From the NCBI GenBank assembly GCA_022706825.1, contig JAKJBU010000008.1, forward strand, positions 1 to 39,786: 39,786 nucleotides of DNA, read 5' to 3'. Below, one piece after another: positions 25,368-34,369 of the stretch. The notes under the pieces are model-generated. The model was not told the DNA's origin, searched no databases, and saw nothing but the letters and a program-made list of their open reading frames with translations. The stretch is from Bacillota bacterium. Lineage in GTDB: Bacteria > Bacillota > Clostridia > Lutisporales > Lutisporaceae. The position numbers and the translations under genes were made by a program. Position 1 is the first letter of the stretch. Each line of letters opens with the position of its first letter.

Positions 25368-26453
25368 ATGGAAGCGGAAAAATACAAGGCTGCGGAAACC
25401 GCAGTGGAGGAAGCTGACCTTTCCAAGCTTACTGAAGAGCAGAAACAGAGGCTGGAAGAAATAATAAAAACTATTAATCTGGAGGATTCCCAGTTCATAC
25501 TTCAGTACGGGGTGGGGGCCCAAAGCCAGATAGCCGGTTTTGCGGATAACATTGTAAGCGAGGTAAGAGCAAAGGACAGCGGTTATGTGGGAGATATACT
25601 CACCGACCTTATGCTTAAGGTGAAAGAATTGGATGTTGATGGTGTAAGCTCGGGCAAGGGATTCATGTCCAGGTTTCCCATTTTCGGATCTTTAGTTAAC
25701 AATACCCAGAAGTTTGCCGCAAGATATCAGAAGCTCAGCACCGAGATTGAGAAAATCGTAGATGAACTGGACAAATCCAAAATGCAGCTGTTAAAGGATA
25801 TCACCCTGCTGGATTACTTGTTTGAGAAAAACCTTGAATACCTGGGCAACCTAAATTATTACATAATGGCCGGAACTTTGAAGCTTAAGGAAATCAACGA
25901 AAAGATAATCCCGGAAATGCAGTCCAAGGTGAATGAGACTAATGACCCTTTAGATGCGCAGAAGCTGAATGACCTTATACAGATGGCAAACAGATTTGAG
26001 AAGAAAATACACGACCTGAAGCTCAGCAGGATGGTGTCCCTGCAGACAGCGCCCCAAATAAGGCTTATTCAGAACAATAACCAGGTACTGGTGGAGAAGA
26101 TACAGAGTTCTATACTTAATACCATACCCCTGTGGAAAAATCAGATAGTTATTGCAATAAGCCTGGCAAAGCAGAAAAATGCCCTGGCTGTGCAGAAGGA
26201 AGTAACCGACACCACCAATACCCTGCTTCAGAAGAATGCGGAGATGCTGAAGACCGGTTCCATTGACCTGGCAAGGGAGACTGAGCGGGGAGTTGTGGAC
26301 ATAGAAACTCTTAAGAAGGTAAATGAGGATCTTATAGCCACAATTGACGAGACCCTGAATATCCAGAAGGAAGGCCGCATCAAGAGGAAGCAGGCGGAAG
26401 AAGAGCTTGCGGCTATAGAAAAAGAGCTTAAACAAAAACTGATCGGGAAATGA
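25368..26453 (+). CDS. TelA-like toxic anion resistance family protein
   Basis: 361 residues. ATG 25368 is chosen because GAAGGAGG lies 7 bases upstream; ATG 25362 is too close. It is soluble and mostly alpha-helical, with long coiled-coil stretches. The C-terminal block VSLQTAPQIRLIQNNNQVLVEKIQSS through PLWKNQIVIAISL is characteristic of the TelA/KlaA family (PF05816). The family is named for tellurite resistance but is widespread in Firmicutes, where roles in cell-envelope stress have been suggested. No ter genes are nearby, so tellurite should not be assumed. The peptidase gene begins 30 bases later. Confidence 0.88.
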   Translation: MEAEKYKAAETAVEEADLSKLTEEQKQRLEEIIKTINLEDSQFILQYGVGAQSQIAGFADNIVSEVRAKDSGYVGDILTDLMLKVKELDVDGVSSGKGFMSRFPIFGSLVNNTQKFAARYQKLSTEIEKIVDELDKSKMQLLKDITLLDYLFEKNLEYLGNLNYYIMAGTLKLKEINEKIIPEMQSKVNETNDPLDAQKLNDLIQMANRFEKKIHDLKLSRMVSLQTAPQIRLIQNNNQVLVEKIQSSILNTIPLWKNQIVIAISLAKQKNALAVQKEVTDTTNTLLQKNAEMLKTGSIDLARETERGVVDIETLKKVNEDLIATIDETLNIQKEGRIKRKQAEEELAAIEKELKQKLIGK

Positions 26454-26483
26454 TATATATAAAAATTGAGTGGAGGTTATCCA

Positions 26484-28253
26484 ATGAATCAGAGGTGGAG
26501 TCTGGATGAACTGTATAAATCCTTTGAGTCAAAAGAGTTCAAGAAGGACTATGAAAAGTGTATCAAGGATATTGAGAGGATAAAGGAATGGGCTGAGAGC
26601 AATTTTAAGGACTCATCAGATGCGGCCCATAAGATGAGAAGATATATAAAGACCATAAATGAGTTCTATATGCTGTATTCACGGCTTTACAGCTACGCAC
26701 AGCTTACCGTGAGCGTGGAAGCCAGAAATGAAAAGGCACTGAAAGTAATCGACTGCCTGGAGGAAAAAGCCGCAGAGCTTACAAAGCCCGAAGTAAGCTT
26801 CCAGAAATGGCTTGGAACCATAAGCAATATAAATGAAATCATTGCCTCTGACAGCTGCCTGAAGAAGTTTGAGTTTTTCTTCAGGGAAAATCTCGAAAAG
26901 AGCAAATACCTGCTAAGCGACAAAGAAGAAGCGCTGATATCAAAAATGAAGACTACAGGCTCTGCCGCTTGGGAAAAGCTTCAGGGGCTTTTAACCTCCA
27001 CACTTCTTGTGGAAATTACATTGGACGGAGAGGATAAGAAGCTTCCGCTGCCGATAATCAGGAACATGGCATACAATAAGGATGCGGAGCTTAGAAAGAA
27101 AGCCTATGAAGCGGAGCTGAAGGCTTATCAAAAGATTGACGAATCTGTGGCCGCCTGCTTGAACGGTATAAAGGGAGAAGTAATTACCGTATCGCGGATG
27201 AAGGGTTACAAGTCCCCTTTGGAGAAGACGGTTCTGGATTCAAGGATGGATTTGGAAACACTGTATGCAATGATTGCCGCAATGCGGGAAAGCCTGCCGG
27301 ACTTCCACAGGTATTTCAGGAAAAAAGCAGAGCTTATGGGATATAAGAACGGGCTGCCTTTCTATGAGATGTTTGCCCCCATGGGGGACGCGGATATGCA
27401 ATTCAGCTACAAGGAAGCCAGAGACTATATAGTTGCCAGCTTCAGAACCTTCAGCGACAAGCTGGCAGATTATGCCGCCCATGCCTTCGATAACCGCTGG
27501 ATAGATGCGGAACCAAGAGAAGGCAAACGGGGAGGGGCTTTCTGTGAGAATCTCCATTCCATAGGGGAGAGCAGAATACTCACAAACTTTGACGGAAGCT
27601 TCAGCAATATGACCACCCTGGCTCATGAACTGGGTCATGGGTATCACGGGGCATGCCTTATGAAAGAAGAGTATCTCAACTCTGATTACCCGATGCCTAT
27701 AGCGGAGACAGCCTCTATATTCTGCGAAACCATAGTCAAAGAAGCGGCATTAAAGACAGCCAATAAGGAGGAAGCTTTCTCCATGCTGGAAAACGATATA
27801 TCAGATTCGGCCCAGGTCATTGTGGATATATACAGCCGCTTCATTTTTGAAAGTGAAGTATTCAAAAGAAGGGAATCCGGCTCATTATCCGTAAATGAAC
27901 TGAAGGAGATAATGCTTGATGCACAGAAAGAAGCATACGGAAACGGGCTTGACCCGGATTTCCTGCACCCTTACATGTGGCTGTGCAAGCCGCACTATTA
28001 CAGCGCCGACTATAACTTTTACAACTTCCCCTACGCCTTCGGACTGCTTTTCTCAAAGGGCTTGTATGCCGAGTACCTGAAGAAGGGAAAGGAATTCACG
28101 GCGGAGTATGACAGGATGCTGTCGGTGACAGGAAAGATGAGCATTGAGGATGTTGTAAAGGTCATGAATATTGACGTGCATGATCCGGGTTTCTGGAGAA
28201 GTTCTCTGGAGCTTATAGAGAAGGATATAGACAGATTTATAAAGCTTGGATAG
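26484..28253 (+). CDS. pepF: oligoendopeptidase F (M3 family metallopeptidase)
   Basis: 589 residues from ATG 26484, with GTGGAGG 8 bases upstream; the upstream in-frame start at 26466 precedes that site. The zinc site is TTLAHELGHGYHG (HExxH) near residue 380, with the downstream Glu ligand in MPIAETASIFCE. This is an M3B enzyme that degrades short peptides in the cytoplasm; no signal peptide is seen. Length is typical. Its native terminator hairpin appears duplicated around an inserted element immediately after the stop. Confidence 0.93.
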   Translation: MNQRWSLDELYKSFESKEFKKDYEKCIKDIERIKEWAESNFKDSSDAAHKMRRYIKTINEFYMLYSRLYSYAQLTVSVEARNEKALKVIDCLEEKAAELTKPEVSFQKWLGTISNINEIIASDSCLKKFEFFFRENLEKSKYLLSDKEEALISKMKTTGSAAWEKLQGLLTSTLLVEITLDGEDKKLPLPIIRNMAYNKDAELRKKAYEAELKAYQKIDESVAACLNGIKGEVITVSRMKGYKSPLEKTVLDSRMDLETLYAMIAAMRESLPDFHRYFRKKAELMGYKNGLPFYEMFAPMGDADMQFSYKEARDYIVASFRTFSDKLADYAAHAFDNRWIDAEPREGKRGGAFCENLHSIGESRILTNFDGSFSNMTTLAHELGHGYHGACLMKEEYLNSDYPMPIAETASIFCETIVKEAALKTANKEEAFSMLENDISDSAQVIVDIYSRFIFESEVFKRRESGSLSVNELKEIMLDAQKEAYGNGLDPDFLHPYMWLCKPHYYSADYNFYNFPYAFGLLFSKGLYAEYLKKGKEFTAEYDRMLSVTGKMSIEDVVKVMNIDVHDPGFWRSSLELIEKDIDRFIKLG

Positions 28254-28257
28254 AAAG

Positions 28258-28278
28258 AAGGCTGCTTTAGAAGTAGCC
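28258..28278 (+). repeat. left, decayed copy of the pepF terminator hairpin
   Basis: These 21 bases (AAGGCTGC at the left end, AGCC at the right) match the intact terminator hairpin at 28420-28440 at 16 of 21 positions and still form a weak stem. They lie 4 bases after the pepF stop and read as a degenerate target duplication. Confidence 0.55.
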
Positions 28279-28419
28279 GTGAGGCTGATGAAAAACCTTC
28301 TCCATGCCTCGCATACGGTTGTTTCTAAGTCGAGTCTCATAAGAGCCATTAACAATTTCTGTATAATTATGCTCTGACTATACATTACTGTTCCTATTTT
28401 GAGCTTTGTCAGCAGTTTA
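28279..28419. mobile_element. non-coding fold-back element, short form
   Basis: This 141-base relative of the element at 5888-6150 lacks about 125 internal bases, including the left fold-back arm. Shared blocks are TGAGGCTGATGAAAAACC at the left and the segment from CTCCATGCCTCGCATACG to TTTTGAGCTTTGTC at the right. It is in the same orientation to its upstream gene as the long copy. No transposase or supported gene is present. Confidence 0.65.
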
Positions 28420-28450
28420 AAGGCTGCCTTATCGGCAGCCTTTGCTCTTT
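28419..28450. terminator. terminator of pepF, shared with the convergent NimA-like gene
   Basis: AAAGGCTGCC-TTATC-GGCAGCCTTT followed by TGCTCTTTT. It ends at the stop codon of the minus-strand gene and is symmetric enough to serve both. Confidence 0.85.
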
Positions 28451-28917
28451 TAATCGTTTCTGGATTTTCCGGTCATATGCTCTAATTCAATTTTTATTAC
28501 TTTTGTTTTGTATAAGTCGGACTTCATGTATTTTATTCCTTTGTCCATAAATTCCGATGAATATTTTTTGAGTATTGCCATATGGGCTTCCTCTTTTTCA
28601 TCGTCATATACCTCAGAAGCCTTTCCGAATACTATCACACTTTCATATTTTGTGCTGAAATCTCCGGGAAGGACTTCGGTTGCCCCTACCACACAGAAGG
28701 ATACCTTATCGTTGTGCTTTATATTGTCCAGCTTATGCCCTTCCGGTGCGCAGTGGAAATATATGCTTCCGTTGCTGTAGGCATAGCTTAAGGGTACTCC
28801 GTATGCATAGCCGTTGTCTCCCACGGTTGAGAGTATGCCGTATTCTCCCGCAGCCAGAATTGCAGCAGCTTTTTCATTATCTGTTTTTCTGTCCTGCCTT
28901 CTCATTTCTCTGAACAT
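28450..28917 (-). CDS. pyridoxamine 5'-phosphate oxidase-like (NimA-type) flavin-binding protein
   Basis: 155 residues, ATG 28917 behind GAGGAGC. FMN-binding split-barrel fold: the start RRQDRKTDNEKAAAIL and GYGVPLSYAYSNGSIYFHCAPEGHKLDNI match the NimA/PNPOx-like family, including the conserved His of HCAPEGHK. Family members bind flavin or heme; some reduce nitroimidazoles, but most have no known substrate. A role in antibiotic resistance cannot be claimed from sequence. Transcribed alone. Confidence 0.88.
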   Translation of the reverse strand: MFREMRRQDRKTDNEKAAAILAAGEYGILSTVGDNGYAYGVPLSYAYSNGSIYFHCAPEGHKLDNIKHNDKVSFCVVGATEVLPGDFSTKYESVIVFGKASEVYDDEKEEAHMAILKKYSSEFMDKGIKYMKSDLYKTKVIKIELEHMTGKSRND

Positions 28918-29059
28918 AAAATCAGCTCCTCATATGTAATAATATAATTATATAGCAACAGGGGAAATTTCACTATATTAAATCGCCATCATATGAAAAA
29001 GTCCCGGTATCTGTTAAAATAAAAGAGTAGTAAATATAAATTTTACTGGGGGAAATACT

Positions 29060-29995
29060 ATGAAACTTATCGATTTTCACTGTGATACCATTTTAAGCTG
29101 CATAGACTCTGACGGGGAAGTAAAACTAAGGAACAACGACCTCTGCATCGATATACGGAAGCTAAAGAAGGCCGACTCTCTGGCACAGTTTTTTGCGATG
29201 TATGTTGATCTGGATAAGTACAGTGCGCCGATGGACAGATGCCTGGATATGATTGACTGCTTCTATAATGAAATTGAAGAAAACAGTGCCGATATAGCTT
29301 TTGCAGGAAGCATGAAGGAACTGAAGAAAAACAGGGCAGAAGGAAAAATATCCGCATTTATTACTGCCGAGGAAGGAGGAGTACTGGAAGGGAAGCTCCG
29401 GAACCTCAGAATTCTATACAGGCTGGGGGTAAGGCTTATTACACTGACCTGGAACTATCCGAACTGCATCGGCTATCCGAACTTCAAATGGGAGTACAAA
29501 GACAAGGGGCTTACGGCTTTCGGAGAAGAAGTTGTGGCAGAGATGAACAGACTGGGGATGATTATAGATGTATCCCATCTTTCGGATCAAGGCTTTTATG
29601 ATGCAGCCAGGCTGTCCCAAAAACCTTTTGTTGCGTCCCACTCCAACGCAAGGGCCGTTGAAAATCACTGCAGGAATCTTACTGACGACATGCTTAAAAA
29701 GCTTGCCGAAAAGGGAGGGGTTGCCGCCCTGAACCTTGAGCCTGAATTTCTCGGAGATGGCGGCAGTTTGGAAGCCATGACAAGGCATATAGTCCATATG
29801 ACAAATACCGCCGGTATTGAAGCGGTAGCCATAGGTACTGACTTTGACGGCTGCAGCACTCTTACGGCAATCAAAAATATCGGGGATATGCATCTGCTGA
29901 GTGATGCACTGTCAAAAGCGGGTTTTTCCGGCAGAGATATTGAAAGGATAATGTACAGGAACGGGGAAAGAGTCATAAAGGATGTCCTGGGATAA
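29060..29995 (+). CDS. membrane dipeptidase family protein (peptidase M19)
   Basis: 311 residues, ATG 29060 behind GGGGGAAA. Amidohydrolase fold with zinc ligands in FHCDT (residues 6-10), the bridging Glu in TAEEGG, His in DVSHLSD and ASHSNARA, and Asp in GTDFDG near the C-terminus: the full M19 (renal dipeptidase) set. It would hydrolyse dipeptides, possibly including D-residues. No signal peptide is present, so it is cytoplasmic despite the family name. Confidence 0.92.
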   Translation: MKLIDFHCDTILSCIDSDGEVKLRNNDLCIDIRKLKKADSLAQFFAMYVDLDKYSAPMDRCLDMIDCFYNEIEENSADIAFAGSMKELKKNRAEGKISAFITAEEGGVLEGKLRNLRILYRLGVRLITLTWNYPNCIGYPNFKWEYKDKGLTAFGEEVVAEMNRLGMIIDVSHLSDQGFYDAARLSQKPFVASHSNARAVENHCRNLTDDMLKKLAEKGGVAALNLEPEFLGDGGSLEAMTRHIVHMTNTAGIEAVAIGTDFDGCSTLTAIKNIGDMHLLSDALSKAGFSGRDIERIMYRNGERVIKDVLG

Positions 29996-30014
29996 TAGAG
30001 GGCACGTGTCTTTC

Positions 30015-30054
30015 AAAACTATAGATATTAATTTCTATAGTTTTTTTATTTTTT
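30015..30054 (+). terminator. terminator of the dipeptidase gene
   Basis: AAAACTATAGA / TCTATAGTTTT stem with an 8-base loop and a long T-run, 20 bases after the stop. Confidence 0.88.
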
Positions 30055-30117
30055 GAAAACATTCTCCAAAAACTGCCGTATATAACAATGTGTTTTATTT
30101 CTTTTAAGAGGTGCAAT

Positions 30118-32616
30118 ATGAGTGTAATATTAAAGTTTACAATTAGAAACATCAAAGAAAAAAAATTCAGGACATTTCTGATACTATTCTCAATAATGAT
30201 ATCCTCAGCCTTATTTTTTGCGTCCGGGGCAATGTCAGGTTCTGTGGCGCAAATGATGGTGGACAGGATGAGAAGCTCGGTGGGAGCTTCGGAAATAGTC
30301 ATACATGCCAATGAGAAGTCTCCCTCCGGATATATGACGACTTCGGCTGCGGAAGCCTTCGGGGAAGATATGGATTTTATTGTTGGGAATGTTTTCGGCC
30401 AGGGGATATATAAAGCAGACTCAAAGGAGATATTCAAGATTGATCTGAACGGATATGTATTCTCCGAGCTGCAGATGATGAATCCCGTTGCCCTTGAAGC
30501 GGAATACAAGCTTCATCCCTTCAGCGGGAAGAAGATAATACTCAGCAGCGCTACCGCCGAAAAGCTCAAGCTGGCCCCCGGAGATTCGATGGATCTGAAA
30601 ATTAACGACGTAAGGCACAGATTTGTCATATCCGGCATAGCACAGCCCAAGGGAGTCTTTCTTGAAGACGGAAGGACAAACAACGCAGTGGTGCCCAGGG
30701 AGACACTGGCCGCATTGTTCAATGCAAAAGGAAGAGTATCGGCAATACACATGAAGCCGAAGGACATGAGCCGGAAGCAGGAACTTATAGACAGTCTTTC
30801 AAAGGCATATGGGAGATACACCGTAAGTGAAACTATCCCCGAGGAAGATATCCGAAGAGGAGCGGATGCCTTCAATGTCCCCTTCATGATGATGGTGGTA
30901 ATGGTGCTGGTTATCAGCGTGTTCATAATATATACCTCTTTCAGGGTAATAACTACGGAAATGCTGCCGGTTATAGGAACCTTCAGAAGTATAGGAGCAA
31001 CAAAACGGATGACTGACCTGGTGCTGCTGACGGAGAGCATCGCTTACGGGGTTGCGGGAGGTGCCCTTGGCTGTATATTGGGCATAGGGGTGCTGAAGAT
31101 AATGATGAATATGATGCTTATAGAGTCGGACAGGGCCGCAGGTTTTACCGCAGCTGTACAGTATGACTGGACTCAAATGCTTGCGGCATTTATACTTGCC
31201 GTGGCATTATCTGTAGTAAGCTCGATTATTCCGATAATAAGGGTATCCAGGATTTCTGTCAAAGATATAGTTCTTAACAAAATAGAAAGCATAAAGAAAA
31301 AGAAGCGCTTCAGGCTGTGGCTGGGATTGATTCTTCTGGCATCAGTCATCATTGCCCCCAGAACGGCACCGAGAAATGCCGCGATTCCTGTTGATATGCT
31401 TTGCCTTGTGCTTGCATCCATATCGGTAACTTTATTGATACCATACATTACCGGCTGGTTTATAAAGCTGTTCGAAGGAATTTATACATATGTTTTCGGC
31501 AACGAGGGAATCCTGGCAGCAAAAAATTTGAGAGAAAACAAAAGTGTACTCAACAATATATCCCTTCTTTCCATGGGTATTTCCGCCCTGCTGATTATAA
31601 ACACAATAAGCTTCAGCGTATCCAAGGAGGTTGGAAATGCCTACAGGGCATTGGATTATGATATAGAATTCTGGGCTCCGGGCCTTGACAGGCAGAAGCT
31701 CATGTTGACGGAAAAAATTGACGGGGTGGCGGATGCCTATGGCAATTATCAGGCATACAATACGGAACTGGCAGGCAGCAAGGATAGTATAAGCTGCATA
31801 ATCGGCGCTGAGCCCAATAAGTTTGATGAGTATTTCGACATGGGCATAGTCGGGGATAAGGAAAGCCTGATAAAAGAGCTCGGCAGGGACAGGAACATTA
31901 TAATATCAAACGGGCTTAAAGAAAAATTCGGAGTAGACATGGGAGACAGCATTAAATTGAGGACAAAGAGAGGAGACCGGCCATACAAGATAATAGGTTT
32001 CTGTGAGACTATTATGTACAACGGACAGATAGCGATAGTAAGCGACAAATACTTGAAATCCGATATGCAGATGAAGTACTACAACGATATGCTTGTTAAG
32101 ACCTCAAAGCCTCCGGAGGTTGTTAGTGAGAATATAAAGAAGTACTTCGGCAATCAGGATATATATATTAGAACAATGGAAGAAATGGAGAAATCCAACA
32201 ATGAATCCAACAAAGCACTGTTCAGCATTTTCAGGATTTTTTCCATTATGGCAATGGTCATAGGGGTATTCGGTATATTGAATAATTTCGCCATAAGCTT
32301 TATGGAGAGGAAGCGCTCTCTTGCAATGTTCCGCTCAATGGGCATGAGCAAAGGGCAGATCATAAAGATGATTTTCATAGAGGCCCTTTCGGGAGGAATA
32401 GTTGGCGGAGCGGTTGGAGTTTTTTCGGGAGTTGTAAATATTTCCATAGTTCCGTATGTTTTGAGGGCAATTGACCTGCCTATTCCTATACATTATTCGG
32501 CAGTGCTTATGGCATTCTCCCTTGCCGGGGGTGTTGCAGTTACATTGATAGCTTCGGTGAGCCCGGCCTTAAAGTCCTCCAGGCTGAACATAATAGAAGC
32601 GGTAAAGTATGAATAG
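30118..32616 (+). CDS. ABC exporter permease (FtsX/MacB-like, two FtsX domains)
   Basis: 832 residues from ATG 30118 with AAGAGGTG upstream. Hydrophobic helices near residues 20-40, 255-285, 305-335, 350-385, 405-420, 430-450, 480-505, 705-725, 755-785 and 795-820 fit the ten-helix, two-FtsX arrangement. The large segments at about 45-250 and 515-700 are extracytoplasmic. Both halves end in the typical PxxRVSRI / PALKSSRLNIIEAV motif. In Firmicutes such permeases with a LolD-like ATPase export peptides or lipids or form mechanotransmission complexes. It ends 10 bases before the ATPase gene. Confidence 0.9.
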   Translation: MSVILKFTIRNIKEKKFRTFLILFSIMISSALFFASGAMSGSVAQMMVDRMRSSVGASEIVIHANEKSPSGYMTTSAAEAFGEDMDFIVGNVFGQGIYKADSKEIFKIDLNGYVFSELQMMNPVALEAEYKLHPFSGKKIILSSATAEKLKLAPGDSMDLKINDVRHRFVISGIAQPKGVFLEDGRTNNAVVPRETLAALFNAKGRVSAIHMKPKDMSRKQELIDSLSKAYGRYTVSETIPEEDIRRGADAFNVPFMMMVVMVLVISVFIIYTSFRVITTEMLPVIGTFRSIGATKRMTDLVLLTESIAYGVAGGALGCILGIGVLKIMMNMMLIESDRAAGFTAAVQYDWTQMLAAFILAVALSVVSSIIPIIRVSRISVKDIVLNKIESIKKKKRFRLWLGLILLASVIIAPRTAPRNAAIPVDMLCLVLASISVTLLIPYITGWFIKLFEGIYTYVFGNEGILAAKNLRENKSVLNNISLLSMGISALLIINTISFSVSKEVGNAYRALDYDIEFWAPGLDRQKLMLTEKIDGVADAYGNYQAYNTELAGSKDSISCIIGAEPNKFDEYFDMGIVGDKESLIKELGRDRNIIISNGLKEKFGVDMGDSIKLRTKRGDRPYKIIGFCETIMYNGQIAIVSDKYLKSDMQMKYYNDMLVKTSKPPEVVSENIKKYFGNQDIYIRTMEEMEKSNNESNKALFSIFRIFSIMAMVIGVFGILNNFAISFMERKRSLAMFRSMGMSKGQIIKMIFIEALSGGIVGGAVGVFSGVVNISIVPYVLRAIDLPIPIHYSAVLMAFSLAGGVAVTLIASVSPALKSSRLNIIEAVKYE

Positions 32617-32626
32617 GAGTGAAGAT

Positions 32627-33298
32627 ATGCAGATAATAGAAGCAAAGAACCTTAACAAGACCTTCAAAATGGGGGATCTGGATATAGAGGTTTTAAAGGA
32701 TATAAACCTGAGTATAGAATCCGGAGAATTCGTATCCATTATGGGGCCCTCGGGTTCCGGAAAAAGTACGCTGCTCTATTTGATAGGGGGGCTTGACAAG
32801 CCCACCTCCGGAAGCGTGAAGATAAAAGGAAACGAGCTTTCCGAAATGAAGGACAAAGAGCAGAGCATAATGAGGAGAAGGGATATAGGCTTTGTATTCC
32901 AATTTTATAACCTTATTCCCAATTTAAGCGTGGAAGAGAACGTGATTCTTCCGGTGCTTCTGGACGGGAAAAAGCTGAAGGATTACAGGAGCAGGCTGGA
33001 TGATATCCTCGAAGTTGTAGGGCTGGCGGACAGAAGAACCCATACTCCCAGGGAGCTTTCGGGAGGGCAGCAGCAGAGGGTGGCCATAGCAAGGGCACTG
33101 GTAAATGAGCCGGATATAATACTGGCAGACGAGCCAATCGGAAATCTGGACACAAAGACGGGGACTGAAATAATGCAGCTGCTGCAGAGGATCAACAGGG
33201 AAAAGAAAAAAACAATAGTGCAGGTTACTCATTCAAAGGAAGCTGCGGATTACGGCAATAGGATAATTAATGTAAGAGACGGAAAGGTGTGGGGTTAA
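32627..33298 (+). CDS. ABC transporter ATPase (LolD/MacB/SalX type)
   Basis: 223 residues from ATG 32627, with AGGAGTGA 5 bases upstream; the ATG at 32609 overlaps the permease stop and lacks a site. Walker A GPSGSGKST, Q-loop FQFYNLIPNLSVEENV, signature LSGGQQQRVAIARAL, Walker B IILADEPIGNLD and an H-loop in QVTHS are complete. It powers the upstream permease. Its stop codon shares one base with the adaptor start (TAATG). Confidence 0.95.
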   Translation: MQIIEAKNLNKTFKMGDLDIEVLKDINLSIESGEFVSIMGPSGSGKSTLLYLIGGLDKPTSGSVKIKGNELSEMKDKEQSIMRRRDIGFVFQFYNLIPNLSVEENVILPVLLDGKKLKDYRSRLDDILEVVGLADRRTHTPRELSGGQQQRVAIARALVNEPDIILADEPIGNLDTKTGTEIMQLLQRINREKKKTIVQVTHSKEAADYGNRIINVRDGKVWG

Positions 33299-34296
33299 TG
33301 AGAAAAAAAATATTAGTTGCATTGATGATGGGAGTAATGCTTATGACTGCAGCCTGCGGCAAGGCTGCGGCGGATGTTTCGGCGGATGAGGCTCCGGCTC
33401 CTGAACCGGAGAAGGCGATAGAGGCCTTTGGTGTTGTTGAAGCAAACAGCATAGAAAATATCAGTCTGGATATAGAAGCGGAGATAGCAGGGATAAACGT
33501 GAAGGAAGGACAGCAGGTAAAGAAAGGGGATATACTGTTATCCATTGACATGAAGGCATATCAGGAAAAAATAAAGAGCAGGCAGCATGAGCTTGAGATT
33601 ATACGGCTGGAAGCAAAAAAGCTGGATAATGCCGGCTCCAATCCAGATATGGAGAAGCTGGAAAATGACTTGAAATATGCAAATGAACAGCTTGAAAAGG
33701 CTTCGAAGGAACTGGAGGCCCAATTGAAGCTTTATGAATCGGGAGCGATTTCAAAATATGAATATGACGGGTATGCAAAGGCAGCGGAGGCCAAAAGGAA
33801 AAATGCGGAGGATATAAAGTACCAGCTGGACGGCCTTATGCATATTAACGGCCTAGGTCTGGCAATACAGAATGAGAAAGCAGCGGCAGCAGAGAGTGAA
33901 ATAAGGCAGATGAAGAGTAAGATAAACAGAAGCTTCATTTCGGGAAACAATATAATATGCACAGTGGAAAACGGAATTGTATATGATATCGGCTACAAGG
34001 CAGGGGATAAAATAAACCCCGAAAAGAAGCTGCTCAGCTTGATGGACATGGATACCATAGTCGTCAAGGCTGATGTTGCAGAAGAATTCATAAAGGATGT
34101 AAAGCCGGGTGCCGGGGTGGAAATCATACCTGCCGCAGACAAAAGCAGGCAGTATCACGGAAAGATCGCAGCTATAGCAAAAAAGGCTGTGGAAAAGAAT
34201 GGAGAAACAGTTATACCTGTTGAAATATCAATAGATGACAAGGATAGCTTTCTGCTTCCTAATTTCAATGTGGATGTAAGGATATTTACGGAATAA
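33298..34296 (+). CDS. efflux adaptor lipoprotein (HlyD/MacA-like membrane fusion protein)
   Basis: 332 residues from ATG 33298, overlapping the ATPase stop; the GTG at 33289 gives a poorer signal peptide. A lipoprotein signal with the lipobox LMTAAC puts the mature N-terminal Cys at about residue 17. Next are a lipoyl/barrel-sandwich half (EAEIAGINVKEGQQVKKGDIL), a long coiled-coil hairpin (about 80-175), the second barrel half and a beta-barrel domain. In a Gram-positive cell it would be anchored on the outer face of the membrane beside the permease. Completes a permease-ATPase-adaptor set of unknown substrate. Confidence 0.9.
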   Translation: MRKKILVALMMGVMLMTAACGKAAADVSADEAPAPEPEKAIEAFGVVEANSIENISLDIEAEIAGINVKEGQQVKKGDILLSIDMKAYQEKIKSRQHELEIIRLEAKKLDNAGSNPDMEKLENDLKYANEQLEKASKELEAQLKLYESGAISKYEYDGYAKAAEAKRKNAEDIKYQLDGLMHINGLGLAIQNEKAAAAESEIRQMKSKINRSFISGNNIICTVENGIVYDIGYKAGDKINPEKKLLSLMDMDTIVVKADVAEEFIKDVKPGAGVEIIPAADKSRQYHGKIAAIAKKAVEKNGETVIPVEISIDDKDSFLLPNFNVDVRIFTE

Positions 34297-34369
34297 TCAT
34301 GAAATACCTGGGAACCATATCCTAAAAGCTTCGTCTAATTGTATAATAAGATTAGGAGGGTGAGGATTA

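Noticed and set aside
28053..28385. 110-residue minus-strand frame sharing MYSQSI with a frame at 5961-6146
   Set aside because: Most of it is antisense to pepF; the shared part is the repeat element and lacks a ribosome site.
30513..31040. 175-residue minus-strand frame in the ABC permease
   Set aside because: It is a shadow of the well-supported permease gene on the other strand.
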